This document shows positions 22,184-33,598 of a DNA stretch of 64,000 nt, in pieces. Position 1 is the first letter of the stretch, and each line of letters starts with the position of its first letter. Source of the stretch: Amaranthus tricolor (lineage: Eukaryota > Streptophyta > Magnoliopsida > Caryophyllales > Amaranthaceae); the NCBI RefSeq assembly GCF_026212465.1, contig NC_080055.1:17749556-17813555 (forward strand), in the 5' to 3' direction. A program made the translations under genes and the position numbers. A model generated the notes under the pieces. That model saw only the letters and a list, made by a program, of their open reading frames with translations. It did no database searches and had not been told where the DNA came from.

Positions 22184-24769
22184 TTTCTATGAGTTTGTCA
22201 TAGTTGATGATTTTAGTAGATTTACTTGGACCTTATATTTAGCAAGCAAAGATGAAGCTTTCGATGAGTTTATATCTTTTGCAAATAAAATACAAAAATC
22301 TACCAATAATTTAATTGTTCACATTAGATCGGATCATGGCAAAGAATTTGAAAACTCAAACTTCATGAATTATTGTAATGAACATGGTATAAATCATAAT
22401 TTTTCCGCTCCTAGAACACCACAACAAAATGGAGTGGTGGAAAAAATGGAGTGGTGGAAAGGAAGAATAGAACCTTAGAAGAAATGGCTAGGACCATGTA
22501 GATTGCTAGTGGTCTACCTAGGAATTTCTGGGCCGAGGCCGTCAATACTGCATGCTATATTTTGAATCGTGTGTTAATAAGACCAATCACCTCTAAGACA
22601 CCCTATGAATTACTCAAAGGTGTTAAACCAAATATTTCCTATTTTCGTGTGTTTGGATGCAAATGTTTTGTTCATGTGAATGGTAAACGAAATATAGGTA
22701 AGTTTGATGAAAGAAGTGATGAAGCAGTATTCCTCGGTTATTCATCACATAGCAAAGCTTACAGAGTTTATAATAAGAGAACAATGTGTGTAGAGGAATC
22801 TATTCACATAATTTTTGATGAAACTAACTTTTCAACAAGTGAACAGGAAACAAATAATATTAAAATAGGTCTTGCAAATTTAGAAGAAGATGATGAAGGA
22901 GTTAAAATGCAAGATCCAGGAACAGTAGGTGAACAGTCAATACAAGAAGAGGCAGGGGAAACTGACCAAATCCAGGAACTGCCAGCACAACAGGACCAGC
23001 AGACTGTTCCCAATCCAGCTGTTCCCGCAGATGACCAAGATGATCCAGTAGCTGAACAAAATGCAAATCAAGATGCTGAATCAGAACATGCTACTGTTCC
23101 CTCCAGAGAATTTGTGCCTAAACCTTGGAAATACCAAAGTTATCATCCTCTTGATCTGATTATAAGTGATATGAATAAGGGAACACAAACCAGATCTCAA
23201 CTGAGAAACTTTTGTGCACACTTTGCGTTCCTATCATCACTTGAACCCAAAAATCATGAAGAAGCTCTAAAGAATTCCGAATGGATAGTAGCCATGCAAG
23301 ATAAATTAAATGAATTTGAAAGAAATAAAGTGTGGCACTTAGAACCCAAACCAAAAGGCAAGAAGGTAATTGGTTTGAAATGGGTATTTCGGAATAAGCT
23401 AGATGAGCATGGAATAATTGTAAGAAACAAAGCAAGACTCGTGGTCAAAGGGTACAATCAACAAGAAGGTATTGATTATACTGAGACATTTGCTCCGATA
23501 GCAAGGTTAGAGGCTATTAGAATTTTAATTTCTTTTGCTGCATTTATGAATTTTAAACTATATCAAATGGATGTGAAATGTGCTTTCTTAAATGGATTTC
23601 TTGATGAAGAAGTGTTTGTTGAACAACCTCCAGGTTTTGAGAATACCTCTTGTCCTGATCATGTCTATAAGCTTGATAAAGCTATATATGGCTTAAAGAA
23701 AGCTCCTAGGCAATGGTATGAAAGACTGTCAAAGTTTTTGATACAAAATAACTTTGTTAGAGGAAAAATCGACAAAACCTTGTTCTTTAAGAATAAAGGT
23801 TCTCATATTTTGGTTGTTCAAATTTATGTTGATGATATTATTTTTGGTGCTACTAATGATCTATTATGTAAGGAATTTGCTAACCTAATGGGCACAGAAT
23901 TTGAAATGAGCATGATGGGAGAACTAAATTTCTTCCTTGGTTTACAAATTAAACAAACTGAAAATGGTATTTTTATTCATCAACAAAAATACATAAAAGA
24001 ACTTCTTAAGAAGTATGGGCTAAACAACGCTAAAACCAACCATACACCTATGGCTACAAATGTTAGATTAGATGAAGACCTAAAAGGAACTAACGTAGAT
24101 CAAACAATGTATCGAGGCATGATAGGTTCCTTATTATATCTAACTGCAAGTAGACCCGATATTTCATTTAGTGTTGGTTTATGTGCTAGATTTCAGTCCA
24201 ACCCCAAAGAATCACATCTCACTGCAGTAAAACGGATTTTGAGATATTTGAAGGGAACAGACGACTTGTCCCTATCTTATCCTAAAAGTGATGTTTATGA
24301 TTTAAAAGGTTTTAGTGATGCAGATTATGCAGGTGATCTAGTTAATAGAAAAAGCACGTCAGGTATGGTACAATTTCTTGGCTCTTGTTTAGTTTCATGG
24401 AGTTCCAAGAAACAAAACACGGTTGCATTATCCACAGCCGAAGCTGAATACGTGGCAGCAGCAGCTTGCTGTTCCCAAATGCTTTGGATAAAACAGCAAC
24501 TAAGAGATTTTGGTATTAAATTTGGATGTGTTCCTATTTATTGTGATAATACCAGTGCCATATGTATATCTAAAGATCCAGTGCATCACTCACGAGCTAA
24601 ACACATACATATTAGACATCATTTTCTTAAGGATAATGTAGAAAACAAAAATATTATATTAAAGCATGTTAATACTAATGAACAAGTTGCAGACATTCTG
24701 ACCAAACCACTTCCAAGAGAACAATATGAAAAGATGAGATTGGAACTTGGTATGATAAAGCTCCACTAA
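22184..24769 (+). pseudogene. Sirevirus pol (integrase core to RNase H), damaged
   Basis: The integrase part reads YEFVIVDDFSRFTWTLYLAS, HIRSDHGKEFEN and APRTPQQNGVVE, covering the catalytic core. A 16-bp tandem duplication near 22428-22460 (AATGGAGTGGTGGAAA) shifts the frame, and a TAG follows EEMARTM. From 22562 to 24769 the frame is open for 735 codons: [20 protein letters not shown], an RT with [17 protein letters not shown] and [11 protein letters not shown], and RNase H with [17 protein letters not shown] and [12 protein letters not shown], ending LELGMIKLH. Without LTR promoter, gag or an intact integrase, it is not autonomous. Confidence 0.92.
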
Positions 24770-25285
24770 AGTTGGTTGCATAAAATTTCCAATGAAGCAT
24801 CATGAAAAAAGAGGGTCAGGAATCAACCTCAAAATTTTGATTGAAAATCAATTATTGCATGGATCAGGTAAACACGTAATAAAGTTTGTACTATGAACAT
24901 TCTCTTGTTTGCATGTTGTTAGTTTGATCAGATCACAGCAATATGTTCGTTATTTTCTTTATTTTTTTTATCATAATTCATCATTTTTCTATTTTGTTTT
25001 CATATTTTATTTTAATATTCATATTTCATAATTTATTCATATTTCACATTTTTTTTTGTACGGCCAACTTAAATTAAAAACAATAGGAAACGGTTTTCAA
25101 TCCCATCTCTTCAAAATCTTTCCATATCAAACGCTATGATTAGAACATTAAAGGGATTGGACTTGAGGTAACCGTCACTTCACCACTTTATTAACCTTTC
25201 CCGTACTTCACACTTCACACGTCTTCTTCAAAAACCGTCTCAAGAAACCGTCCCCCTTCTTCTTTCAACCCTTCAAAATTCAAAC

Positions 25286-26962
25286 ATGAAAACTCCAAAA
25301 TCAAGCAAGAAAACGTCTAAATCAGGAAAGAAAGCCTCTAAATCTCACCAAAACATCCAGCCAAAACCCTTAAAAATTGTTCATCCACCCCCATTACTGA
25401 ACGCTGCACCATCACCATCCCAAGAAACCACTGAAAATGTTGGAACAAAACGCAAAATATTCTCACCAAAAAGTGAATCATCCTCCAAAGCGGTCAAGCG
25501 TTTGAAGCAAGTTGATCCTAACAGTGCTGAAGAGATTGCAAAGGAAATGTCTGTCGGATTTGGGGTAGATAAGTACTGGTATGACTCTACACACTTTCCT
25601 CAACTTCATACTATTTTAAAATTTCAAGAATGGGAGGTTTTGATGACTGAGTATAGTTGTAATCCCATTTTCCCAAACATTATGCGAGAGTTTATTTCAA
25701 ACTTCTCCAATGAATGTGGAATGTGTTCTAGTATGGTTAGGAACATGAAATTAGAGTTTAATAGTGCATTGTTGGCGAAATGGTTTAGTGTTCCTAATGT
25801 TGGTTTTGATACATATTGCGTTGGTACAAAAATAGTTTTTTCTGGAATTAATGAAAAGACAATTTTTAAATTTTTGGGGGTTGAACAAAAGAAAGGGAAG
25901 ATCAGTCATAATATTCTTTCTCCATTGCATAAATTACTATATAATGTTGCACGTAGATTTATTTTGCCTCGAAACTCTAAAAGGAGTGAAGTAAGTTTAC
26001 GTGATGCAACCTTAATTTATTGCATGGATAATCACATAAAGATAAATTTTCCGTCATTGATGATATCGCATTTGTCTGATTGTATTGAGAAGAAAAATTT
26101 TGTTGGTTATGGGGGGCTGTTGACTTGGATTTTCAGAAAGTTTGGTGTTCCATTGGAAGGGTTGGAGTTCCCAATGGGACCCAACATGAAAATAGGTGCG
26201 AAATGTTTGCAAAATTTGCACCTCAAGTTAAATGATGAAGGGATGTTAATATATGAATCAGAGGAGGTTGTTGAAGTAGAATCTGATGAGGAAGAGATTG
26301 AAAAAGAAGAAGAAAAATTGAGGGAGAGAGATCAGGAAGAAAAAGAGGAAAAGGAGCAAGAGCCTGTTCCCACTGACCAAATTGAAACAGAAGAAAAAGG
26401 GGAACAGGAAGGAGAAGCTAGTAAGGGGGAAGCAGAACAGGAGGGAGCCTTAGGAGAAGAGGCTCATAACAATCTCTGTGATGATACAAGTGATGAAGAG
26501 ATTGTGATAGCTTTGAGGAAAAAGGCTAAATTCATTAAGAGGAAGAGTAGGAGGTTCGCTTCAAAACGCAAGGCTACAATGGTTGATGATGCTACATTTG
26601 ACACCATGCCTGAACCTATATCAAGTGAACCTCCCTCTCCCAAGCCAACCACATCATCACCACATCACAATCCATCACCACCTCCATCACCAATACAGTC
26701 TACACCACCACCTTTTCAGTCACACACTTCACCTGATGTAGGTTGTACTAACTATGATTCTGTTCCTGCAGCTTCTTTAGACTCTGTCCTCTCTAAGCTA
26801 AATGACCTCCAGTCTCACTTCCTTGCATTTCAAGACGAAACTCGTGTCTCCCTTGCTTCAATTGTTGATCAGCTTAACCATATGGAGAGCCGTCTTGGTG
26901 CCAAGTTGGACACAGTAGAAGTACAGACTGAGTTCGTTGATGAAGAAGAGACTGCTCCCTGA
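25286..26962 (+). CDS. Sirevirus extra ORF in envelope position (putative plant transposon protein domain)
   Basis: An open frame of 558 codons starts at ATG 25286, 516 bp after the pol stop. The N-terminus is basic and Lys/Ser-rich (KSSKKTSKSGKKASKSHQN). Residues about 100-310 form a globular part with MREFISNFSNECGMCSS and LLTWIFRKFGVPLEG, resembling the putative plant transposon protein domain often found in this place. Then follow a long Glu-rich stretch, a Pro/Ser/Thr-rich linker (residues about 445-490) and a helical, probably coiled-coil C-terminus (SKLNDLQSHFLAFQDETR). I see no convincing signal peptide or membrane span, so calling it an envelope protein is by position only. It is undamaged although pol upstream is broken. 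Confidence 0.75.
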   Translation: MKTPKSSKKTSKSGKKASKSHQNIQPKPLKIVHPPPLLNAAPSPSQETTENVGTKRKIFSPKSESSSKAVKRLKQVDPNSAEEIAKEMSVGFGVDKYWYDSTHFPQLHTILKFQEWEVLMTEYSCNPIFPNIMREFISNFSNECGMCSSMVRNMKLEFNSALLAKWFSVPNVGFDTYCVGTKIVFSGINEKTIFKFLGVEQKKGKISHNILSPLHKLLYNVARRFILPRNSKRSEVSLRDATLIYCMDNHIKINFPSLMISHLSDCIEKKNFVGYGGLLTWIFRKFGVPLEGLEFPMGPNMKIGAKCLQNLHLKLNDEGMLIYESEEVVEVESDEEEIEKEEEKLRERDQEEKEEKEQEPVPTDQIETEEKGEQEGEASKGEAEQEGALGEEAHNNLCDDTSDEEIVIALRKKAKFIKRKSRRFASKRKATMVDDATFDTMPEPISSEPPSPKPTTSSPHHNPSPPPSPIQSTPPPFQSHTSPDVGCTNYDSVPAASLDSVLSKLNDLQSHFLAFQDETRVSLASIVDQLNHMESRLGAKLDTVEVQTEFVDEEETAP

Positions 26963-27729
26963 TCCCTCTTCCCATATGTTTTTATGATTTGTTGGCTGTA
27001 ATATTAATCAAACAACTTCACTTTTTAGTCTTTGTACCATCTGAGGTACAAAGTTGTATTGTTGAACAACTGCTACTATTTTCTTTGTTTTGATTTCTGG
27101 TCTGTGAACACTAACAATATGCAGATTTGATTACTTTTTATGCTGCATCCTTTTATTATTTTTTCTTGCTTTCATCACTGACAAATCTATATGGTTTGTG
27201 CTGAGGTTTGATCCCTCCCAATTCTTTTTGATTGATGACAAAAGGGGGAAGATTATGCACAAACTTAAGAAGAGCAGTGAATACACAGTAACATATCTTG
27301 GTTGATTTATATTGTTTCTTAATTATTGATGATAATGTGCTGAGTTTATGCTAGCTTAATGATTATCTGTGTTTTCAAGTTGATGAATATTTACTTATTT
27401 TTGTAAATTTGTTTTCAAGTTGTTTTTGGTTGAAAATACTTAATAATTTGTGTTAAGTTTTATTATGTTAGTTTAATTATGTCAGTTTAATTAATTTTAG
27501 TTTATTTCATTTAAGTTTTAGATTAATTAATTTTGAAAATTTTTAAAACATATTTGATATTATGGAGTAAATTGTTTTATTGTGAATGCTTGGTAAATTA
27601 TATTGTAACGAGTTGATTTGCTAAGTTATTTAGAGTTGTTTTAATCTCTAGTATGCTCTAAGAATTTTGTTTTGCTCTATTTTACTTAAGTTTGTTTATA
27701 AAGTTTGTCCTCATCAAAAAGGGGGAATT

Positions 27730-28940
27730 TGTTGGCCTCTTAAGGTTTTGATGATGACTTCACTTTTAGATAAACAAACATATTTTTAGAGATTGTTTTG
27801 TAGGTATATATCCGATTTAGTTTGAATCGTTGATGAAGCCTATGACTTGGTTCGTGGAAGATGTACATGTCTTAATATGTCCAAGATGTTAGATAAGTGT
27901 TATAATGTTCAAAGTAGACGTACAGTCTACTGTTCCTAAAATGAACATTTTAACTGAAGTTGAAGCTGGAGACAGTACGTTGTTCCTACGTAGCAGGTCT
28001 GGAGAATAGCATCGACTGGAAAATTGCGAATTAATTATTTTCTGTTTTAAGTTGATGTAATGGTTTAGAATTAATTTAAACTGCTTAAATTAATTAGTAA
28101 GTTAATTGGCAAATCTATTTTTAGGTTATCTAAAAATAGCTTAAAGACTTTTTCTTAATTAGATTTAGATCTCCTATTTTTTAGGATCTTATGTTTTTAA
28201 CTCCTATGCTATTTTTAGCATAAGGAAACTGATTTTTCTTTGAGCAAATAACAGCCGGACACTTTCATAATTCCACCACCTTTTGTTTTGAGAACATGGG
28301 GGTAGTGGGAGGTATGTCTGAGGAAACTGCTGGTTGTTCCCACTATAAATAGAAGGGACTTTGCTCGAACCAAAATTAATCCAAGAGAATCCAAGAGTGT
28401 CCATAAAAGGGAGATCATCTTAAGAAAAATATTTTCAGTTTTTTAATGCCAATTAATTTATTATATTTTTTTTAAGTAATTATTTTAATTGTAATCCTCT
28501 TGAGAAATGGCCTTGTAAGGGTTAATGAGTGATTTGTTGTAATTAGACTTGTGGGAAGTCTAAGGGAATAGAGAAGAGAAACGTGAGAAGAGAAAGAGAA
28601 GGAGAAAGTAGAGAAAGAGAAGGAGAAAGTAGAGAAAGAGAATTAGGCCTAGAGTAGAGAAGCTTCAAGTGAAGCAAACATTGTTTTGTGTAATTGTAAT
28701 TGATTGCCTAAACATAGTGAGAATTTTGAAATCCCGGGGGGTCGTGGTTTTTCCTTCTTATTAGGCCAAGAAGGTTTCCACGTAAAATCTTTGTCTCCTT
28801 TTTATTTCTTGCTTCTTAAGTTTAAGTTTTATTTTGTTTGCTAAAATTCCGCTAAGTTAGAGCAAAAACGTAGTACAACTCAATACACAACAATTCACCC
28901 CCCCTCTTGTTGCTTTTGATCATCTCTTCATATTCCAACA
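27730..28940 (+). repeat. 3' LTR of Sirevirus-type element
   Basis: Begins TGTTGGCCTCTTAAGG and ends TATTCCAACA, preceded by the purine tract AAAAAGGGGGAATT. A TATAAATAG box lies at 28342-28351. Same family as the solo LTR at 20427-21628, with many substitutions and small indels between the two. Confidence 0.93.
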
Positions 28941-29227
28941 ATAACCTAGCTACTACAATGCACTTCTATAATGTGTTTAAGTACAATCTTTATAATACTA
29001 GTTGTGGAGCCACATTACGCTATTGAGTTTGATGAAATTAGTTTACGTGATTCGAGTTACGTTGAAAACAGCAATACATTAAACAATCGCAAAAAATAAT
29101 CTTCAAACATATTAGTTTAAAATACTGTTATACATAATTGTTCATTGAAAATCAAGATAATAAGTTACAATAGTTGACAGTTCCAAGCACCCAAACAAGG
29201 AGCAAATTAATTTGTAATTACTGATTT

Positions 29228-29488
29228 AAAAGAATTGTGCATACACAGCAACATTCTCACACCAATGTTGTACCTAATTACACAGTCAAGGCACTGATAG
29301 CAAATTGGTTTCAGGAAAATAATCTGAAACCTTTGAATAGCTCTGAGAACATCGATGTTGATAGCTTCTGCTGCCCGGTTCAAAGCAGTGACACTATGTT
29401 TAGGTGCTCCCAAGAGGTTAGAGATGCAATTGGAAGGCTAAACATCGATGAACCATATGTATCTGCTCTAGCTTGTGCAAGGAATTAG
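29228..29488 (+). pseudogene. Plant U-box (PUB) E3 ligase fragment
   Basis: The reading QQHSHTNVVPNYTVKALIAN followed by WFQENNLKP matches the end of a plant U-box, where H-TN--PNYTVKALIANWCE-NN is highly conserved. The key preceding U-box cysteine-proline motif is lost, the usual Cys after ANW is Phe, and no further armadillo-repeat sequence follows before the TAG at 29486-29488. It looks like one isolated exon or part of one. I see nothing else in 28941-29227. Confidence 0.6.
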
Positions 29489-29689
29489 AGCCTGAGAAGT
29501 CCAATCACCAATCCCCTGCTCACAGTAGAACACACTCTGCAACAACTCCTATTTAAGACAAAAATGATGCGATTATTGGTCAGTTGATTTACAAAAGACG
29601 CTCAAGAACAATGTAATTCACCTTAAACAATGCCAATCCCACTATTACAAACACCAATATAGGGGACTGCATTTTGTACCACAGTTTTG

Positions 29690-30150
29690 GCATTTATAAA
29701 ACTTGAGTACCAAACCCTTCAGCTGGCATCATGTCTGAGAGGGGAAAAACAAAGTTTGGCACAGCAGAGGTAGTCTCTTCAAGAAAAAAGTTGAAATAGT
29801 TTTTAAGTATTTTTTTAAGTGAATTTGAATAATTCATCTTAGAATTTTATCTCCCAATTAGCAAATTCTTCAGGGAAAAAATCCAATTCTACGAGTTCAT
29901 CTCTTACAACCCAAATCGGCCACCTATTTCCCTCACTCTCTACTTTTATAAAATACAAAAATTAACAAATTTCACTGTTGAATAACTTCTGCGCCATGTC
30001 ACCACAATTTAAGAAAATTCAATCAAAACAAAAAAGCAACAAAAATATATCATTACCTGCTTCAAATGACAAAAGCCTTCGTAAACAGCAAGAGTAGAAT
30101 CAAATGTCTTCACCGAATAAAGAAACGTTGATTGTTCAACATCTGCTAAG
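29690..30150 (-). other. Two exon-like minus-strand pieces, unidentified
   Basis: One piece (30148-30057) lies between AG and GTAATG signals and reads ADVEQSTFLYSVKTFDSTLA then VYEGFCHLKQ. A second (about 29786-29690) reads EETTSAVPNFVFPLSDMMPA then EGFGTQVL and a TAA. Both have clean splice-like borders or stops and look coding, but I do not recognise them. They lie downstream of the GIF-like exon on the same strand, so they could belong to one transcript, or be chance. Between 30160 and 30750 I see only A-rich sequence. Confidence 0.3.
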
Positions 30151-30749
30151 AAACCCACAAAAATTAAATTAACGCCCAGAAAATTGCAAGTAAATTAAAA
30201 AAAAAAAATTTCAGCCCGCGATAATTTTCAAACACTAAAAATAAAAACTAAAAAACAACCAAGAAAAAAGCAATTAAATTAATAAAAAAAATTAACACAC
30301 AATAATTTCTAACACCCAAAATCAAAACCTAGAAAAATGTAATTAAAGATAAGTAATCAGTAAAAAAAAAATTGTACTTGAGATCCTCTGTGTCCCTTCC
30401 CTTCCCTCCTCAAATGCTAACCAAAAGAGGAGATCACACCTCCATCTCCCTTCCCTTCCCACCTCAAATGCTACCAAATTAAAATAAAAAAAAAAAAAAA
30501 AATACACGTCCAACTCCCAACCCTTCCCATCCACTTTCTTAAACCCAAACCTCACTAAGTGTATTCTCGTTCACCACCAAGTCTGCATTATACACAAACG
30601 TTAAGCCAAACAGCAATTAGTAATACCAATATTTGTAGTATCTAAACTGAATACTCAACTTTTTAAATGATGATAATTCAAAACACATATTAATTAAACA
30701 AATAAATTAAGTAGTTATTTTAGTTGTTTAAGTCGGTTCAAAATCATAT

Positions 30750-32146
30750 TGATACATATATATTTTAGGTCCGAAAATTTTGAAATATGTTTAAATGACT
30801 TAAGTTTATCTTAAGGTTGAATTTATAAGTTTTGAAATAAGCTTAAATGGTTTTAAGATAATTATGTTTAAGATAAGGTTACTTTTGTAATTATCTTTGA
30901 AATATTTTAATAGGTTAAGGTTAATTAAAATTATCTTTGAAATATTTTAATTGGTCAAAATATATTGAAATTAAGTTTGAATTAAAAATAAAGTATGTTT
31001 GAATATTTGAATCTATCATTACACGTTTTATTTTAAACATTTGGATGTATTATGTTATTAAATTTGAGTTTGAATTTAAAATGTGTGTTTAAGATATTTA
31101 GATGATTAAATGTTAAAGTACAAGCTTCACACATTTTGTAATTAATAATACACGATTTATATTTGAAATTAAATAAGTGTTAAGCTATGCTAATTAAAGG
31201 CTTTCCTATAAATAAGATGATAATTTAAATTGACACTAAAAATAAAAAATGACAATTTAAACTAATGCTAAAAATAGGAATTAATTTTGAATAATTATTT
31301 ACACGTTGAATTATCTGTTTTTACTGAGTTTTTAATATCTTGTATGAGTTCTAACATGGCAATACAGCAATGATTAATAAAAACAAATTACAGCACACAA
31401 TGACGAAATTATATTAGTTGTCAGTGCAACGTCAGTTTGAGTTAAATTTCAAGATCTTGAAGACTTGCACAGATTATCCAGATCAACGAAATTGGCGGAT
31501 GAAGCTTTCTTTCTCTTCAAGGATATGTTGAGGCGTGACATATATAAATACAAGGTTTCGTTCAAGAATTAAGATGCACCTCTTCTTACAATTTTCTCTC
31601 TTGTTGAAATAAAATCTAGTATTCTCTAAGTGTTGAAAAAGAGTTGTAATCCTTAGTTCATCTAGCTCTCTTACAATTTGTAATAGGATTAAGTGTTAAA
31701 AAAAGTTAGAATGTTCATAGATTAATACGCCTAACTTTAGAATACTTTTTAAAGTGTTCAATTTGTAATCTCTATTGTGAGATTGGGATTTACTTTTATT
31801 AAGAGACTTGTAAGACGTTCTTCAAGGGGAAGAACGTGGTGAGAGAAGATAGAGAGATCTCCTAGTTGTATTAAAGTTTATTAATAAAAGACGTTGAATC
31901 CTACGGGTTGGAAGAAAACCCATAAGCGGAAAGTAAGTTGTTTAGAGCCGAACCTCATTAACATATCGTGTGTTATTGTTTAAGTTTATTTCTGCACATA
32001 CATTATAGTTTTATTGATCGACCTAAAATTGTTCTAGAAAACAGTTTTAAAATATCACCCAAGCTCTTGGGCTAATCTCCAAACAAAAATTTTAAACGGG
32101 CATATTTTCTATTCACCCCCTCTAAAGAGTATTCGAACTCCTATCA
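30750..32146 (+). repeat. LTR-like block, probably a copia solo LTR
   Basis: Runs from TGATACATATATATTTTAGG to ...GAACTCCTATCA, giving inverted ends TGATA/TATCA. Near its 3' end it has TTCACCCCCTCT, as in Sirevirus-like LTRs, and leader-like text resembling LTR R/U5 regions. No reading frame and no partner LTR. The flanks CATAT and ACTTT do not match, so boundaries are uncertain. Confidence 0.45.
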
Positions 32147-32354
32147 ACTTTCATAAACATCTTCTAATACACTTATGTTGCTCAAACTATCCAAAAAAAA
32201 GTAAAATAAATTTAAGAAATCAAAAATCAATGAACATAAAAAAATAAACTACGCCATATATCATACATAGCAGATCATAATCAAAAACGAGAATATAAGT
32301 ATTAAGTACTAATTAAATTCCCTGAAATTAACCCCAAAAAAGAAAAGAAAAAAC

Positions 32355-32435
32355 CTTTTGAATCTGCTGGCTGGTATTATTAGCAGGAGGAAAAGAGGGC
32401 ATAATAGGCATCATTGAAGGAGCTTGTTGCTGCAT
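32355..32435 (-). pseudogene. Exon 1 of a GIF2/GIF3-like (AN3/SSXT) co-activator gene
   Basis: The minus strand reads MQQQAPSMMPIMPSFPPANN then TSQQIQK, followed by a GTTTTT donor-like sequence. This is the N-terminus of plant GRF-interacting factors of the GIF2/GIF3 type, transcriptional co-activators that bind growth-regulating factors through the SNH domain. In those proteins the next residues are YLDEN..., from the next exon. No such exon can be found in the 3.4 kb down to the Sirevirus LTR, so the gene is truncated or has a very long, transposon-filled intron. Leader-like sequence and a possible 5' UTR exon (about 32960-32886, ending before GTAAGT) lie upstream. Confidence 0.68.
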
Positions 32436-32577
32436 GCTTCAATTTATTCCCAAATTGAACAGGAAAACAACATTAAAAACTAAATCAGAAAAACCAAAAT
32501 AATTTGAAGAAATTCTTCAAACCCTGACAAACCCTATATCGAATTCATCCGAAAACCTTAGAACAAATCCTTTATGC

Positions 32578-32808
32578 TATGTTTGGGAACAATGATTTCA
32601 TTTAAAATTTTGAAATTGGCTCAAATCTATTCTTTGGCAAATTAAAAATTTTCAAATTTAAATTTGAATCAAATTCCATCATTATATTCGAAGTAGTTAA
32701 AATTGAGGATTTGAAAATGACTACCCAAACGTTATCATTTTCAAATTCTTTATTTATGATTTCATAATTAAAATTCATAATTTGAAATAAAATACTTATT
32801 TCCAAACA
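32578..32808. mobile_element. MITE with TTTGGGAA-type ends
   Basis: Left ATGTTTGGGAACAATGATTT and right, reverse complemented, TAGTGTTTGGAAATAAGTAT form imperfect inverted ends. The internal sequence is rich in AATTTGAAA/TTTCAAATT and could fold. It lies in what may be the 5' UTR intron of the GIF-like gene. The superfamily is not certain. Confidence 0.5.
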
Positions 32809-33598
32809 CTACATTATTGAATTCATACAAAACCCAAACTGAAAACTTACAGAAAAACCCAAACTAAAGTTGAAAGAAAAACTTACGGATTTTGAGCAGT
32901 GAGCAGCATCAACCATATTTGATGATCAATAAAGATTTAGACAAGTTCTTGTAGAAGTAAATAGTAATGAGTTGAAAATTTTATAAATTGCATTAATTAG
33001 TAGATGGAGCTAATTTTACTCACCAATTTTACACTTGTGTAATTCCGGAACTTCAACCTATACCTTAGAATTGACTATAATTACTGTGTAATCAGTTTAT
33101 AAAGAACACAGATCTTGATTTTTAATTTCTACAAACAAAGTTATGTTGTGCATTTAAATTATGTATGGTGTATAGGCCAAGTTTGGATTATAACTTTTAC
33201 CATCTTAACTGTTCTTCATCAGGAAGAAAGTGGATAAACAAGGATCACCATTAGCTCTCATTACCAAAATCTGAAGAAGCCCTAAAACTTTAAGATCTTC
33301 TAATTACACCAAAAATCCAAATCCAAAGGCCCTAATTTTTTGAATAAAGGAACGCACATATCAATCAATTAAATTTAAAACCACGTAGACCCAAATTTAA
33401 CATACACAAATTCAAAATAGACATGATTCAAAAAACCCAAAAAGACACTAATCAACAAAAAATCATTCACAAGTCTTAAAAATTGCAAATTTCTAAATAA
33501 CAGTAATCAAGACTAAAAATGGATATAAATAACAACATGAAAACATAAAAAGAAGTATATTAGATTCCACTTTATTATATTTACATCGTAAAAAGACA

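Larger units (their letters stand above)
22169..28940 (+). mobile_element. 5'-truncated Sirevirus-type copia retrotransposon
   Basis: The 5' LTR, gag and protease are missing; the element starts inside integrase. Pol, a downstream envelope-position ORF and a 1.2-kb 3' LTR follow in Sirevirus order. The 0.5 kb after pol and the 0.77 kb after the extra ORF hold no further genes but contain two copies of a purine tract (AAAAGGGGGAAG at about 27240; AAAAAGGGGGAATT before the LTR). Repeated tracts of this kind are a known Sirevirus trait. ATAAC follows the LTR as a possible half of a target duplication. Confidence 0.88.

Noticed and set aside
20427..28940. One full-length Sirevirus with LTRs at 20427 and 27730
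   Set aside because: The first LTR is flanked on both sides by its own GTTTC duplication and then by gypsy LTR and copia-3 sequence, so it is solo and not the 5' LTR of the downstream element.
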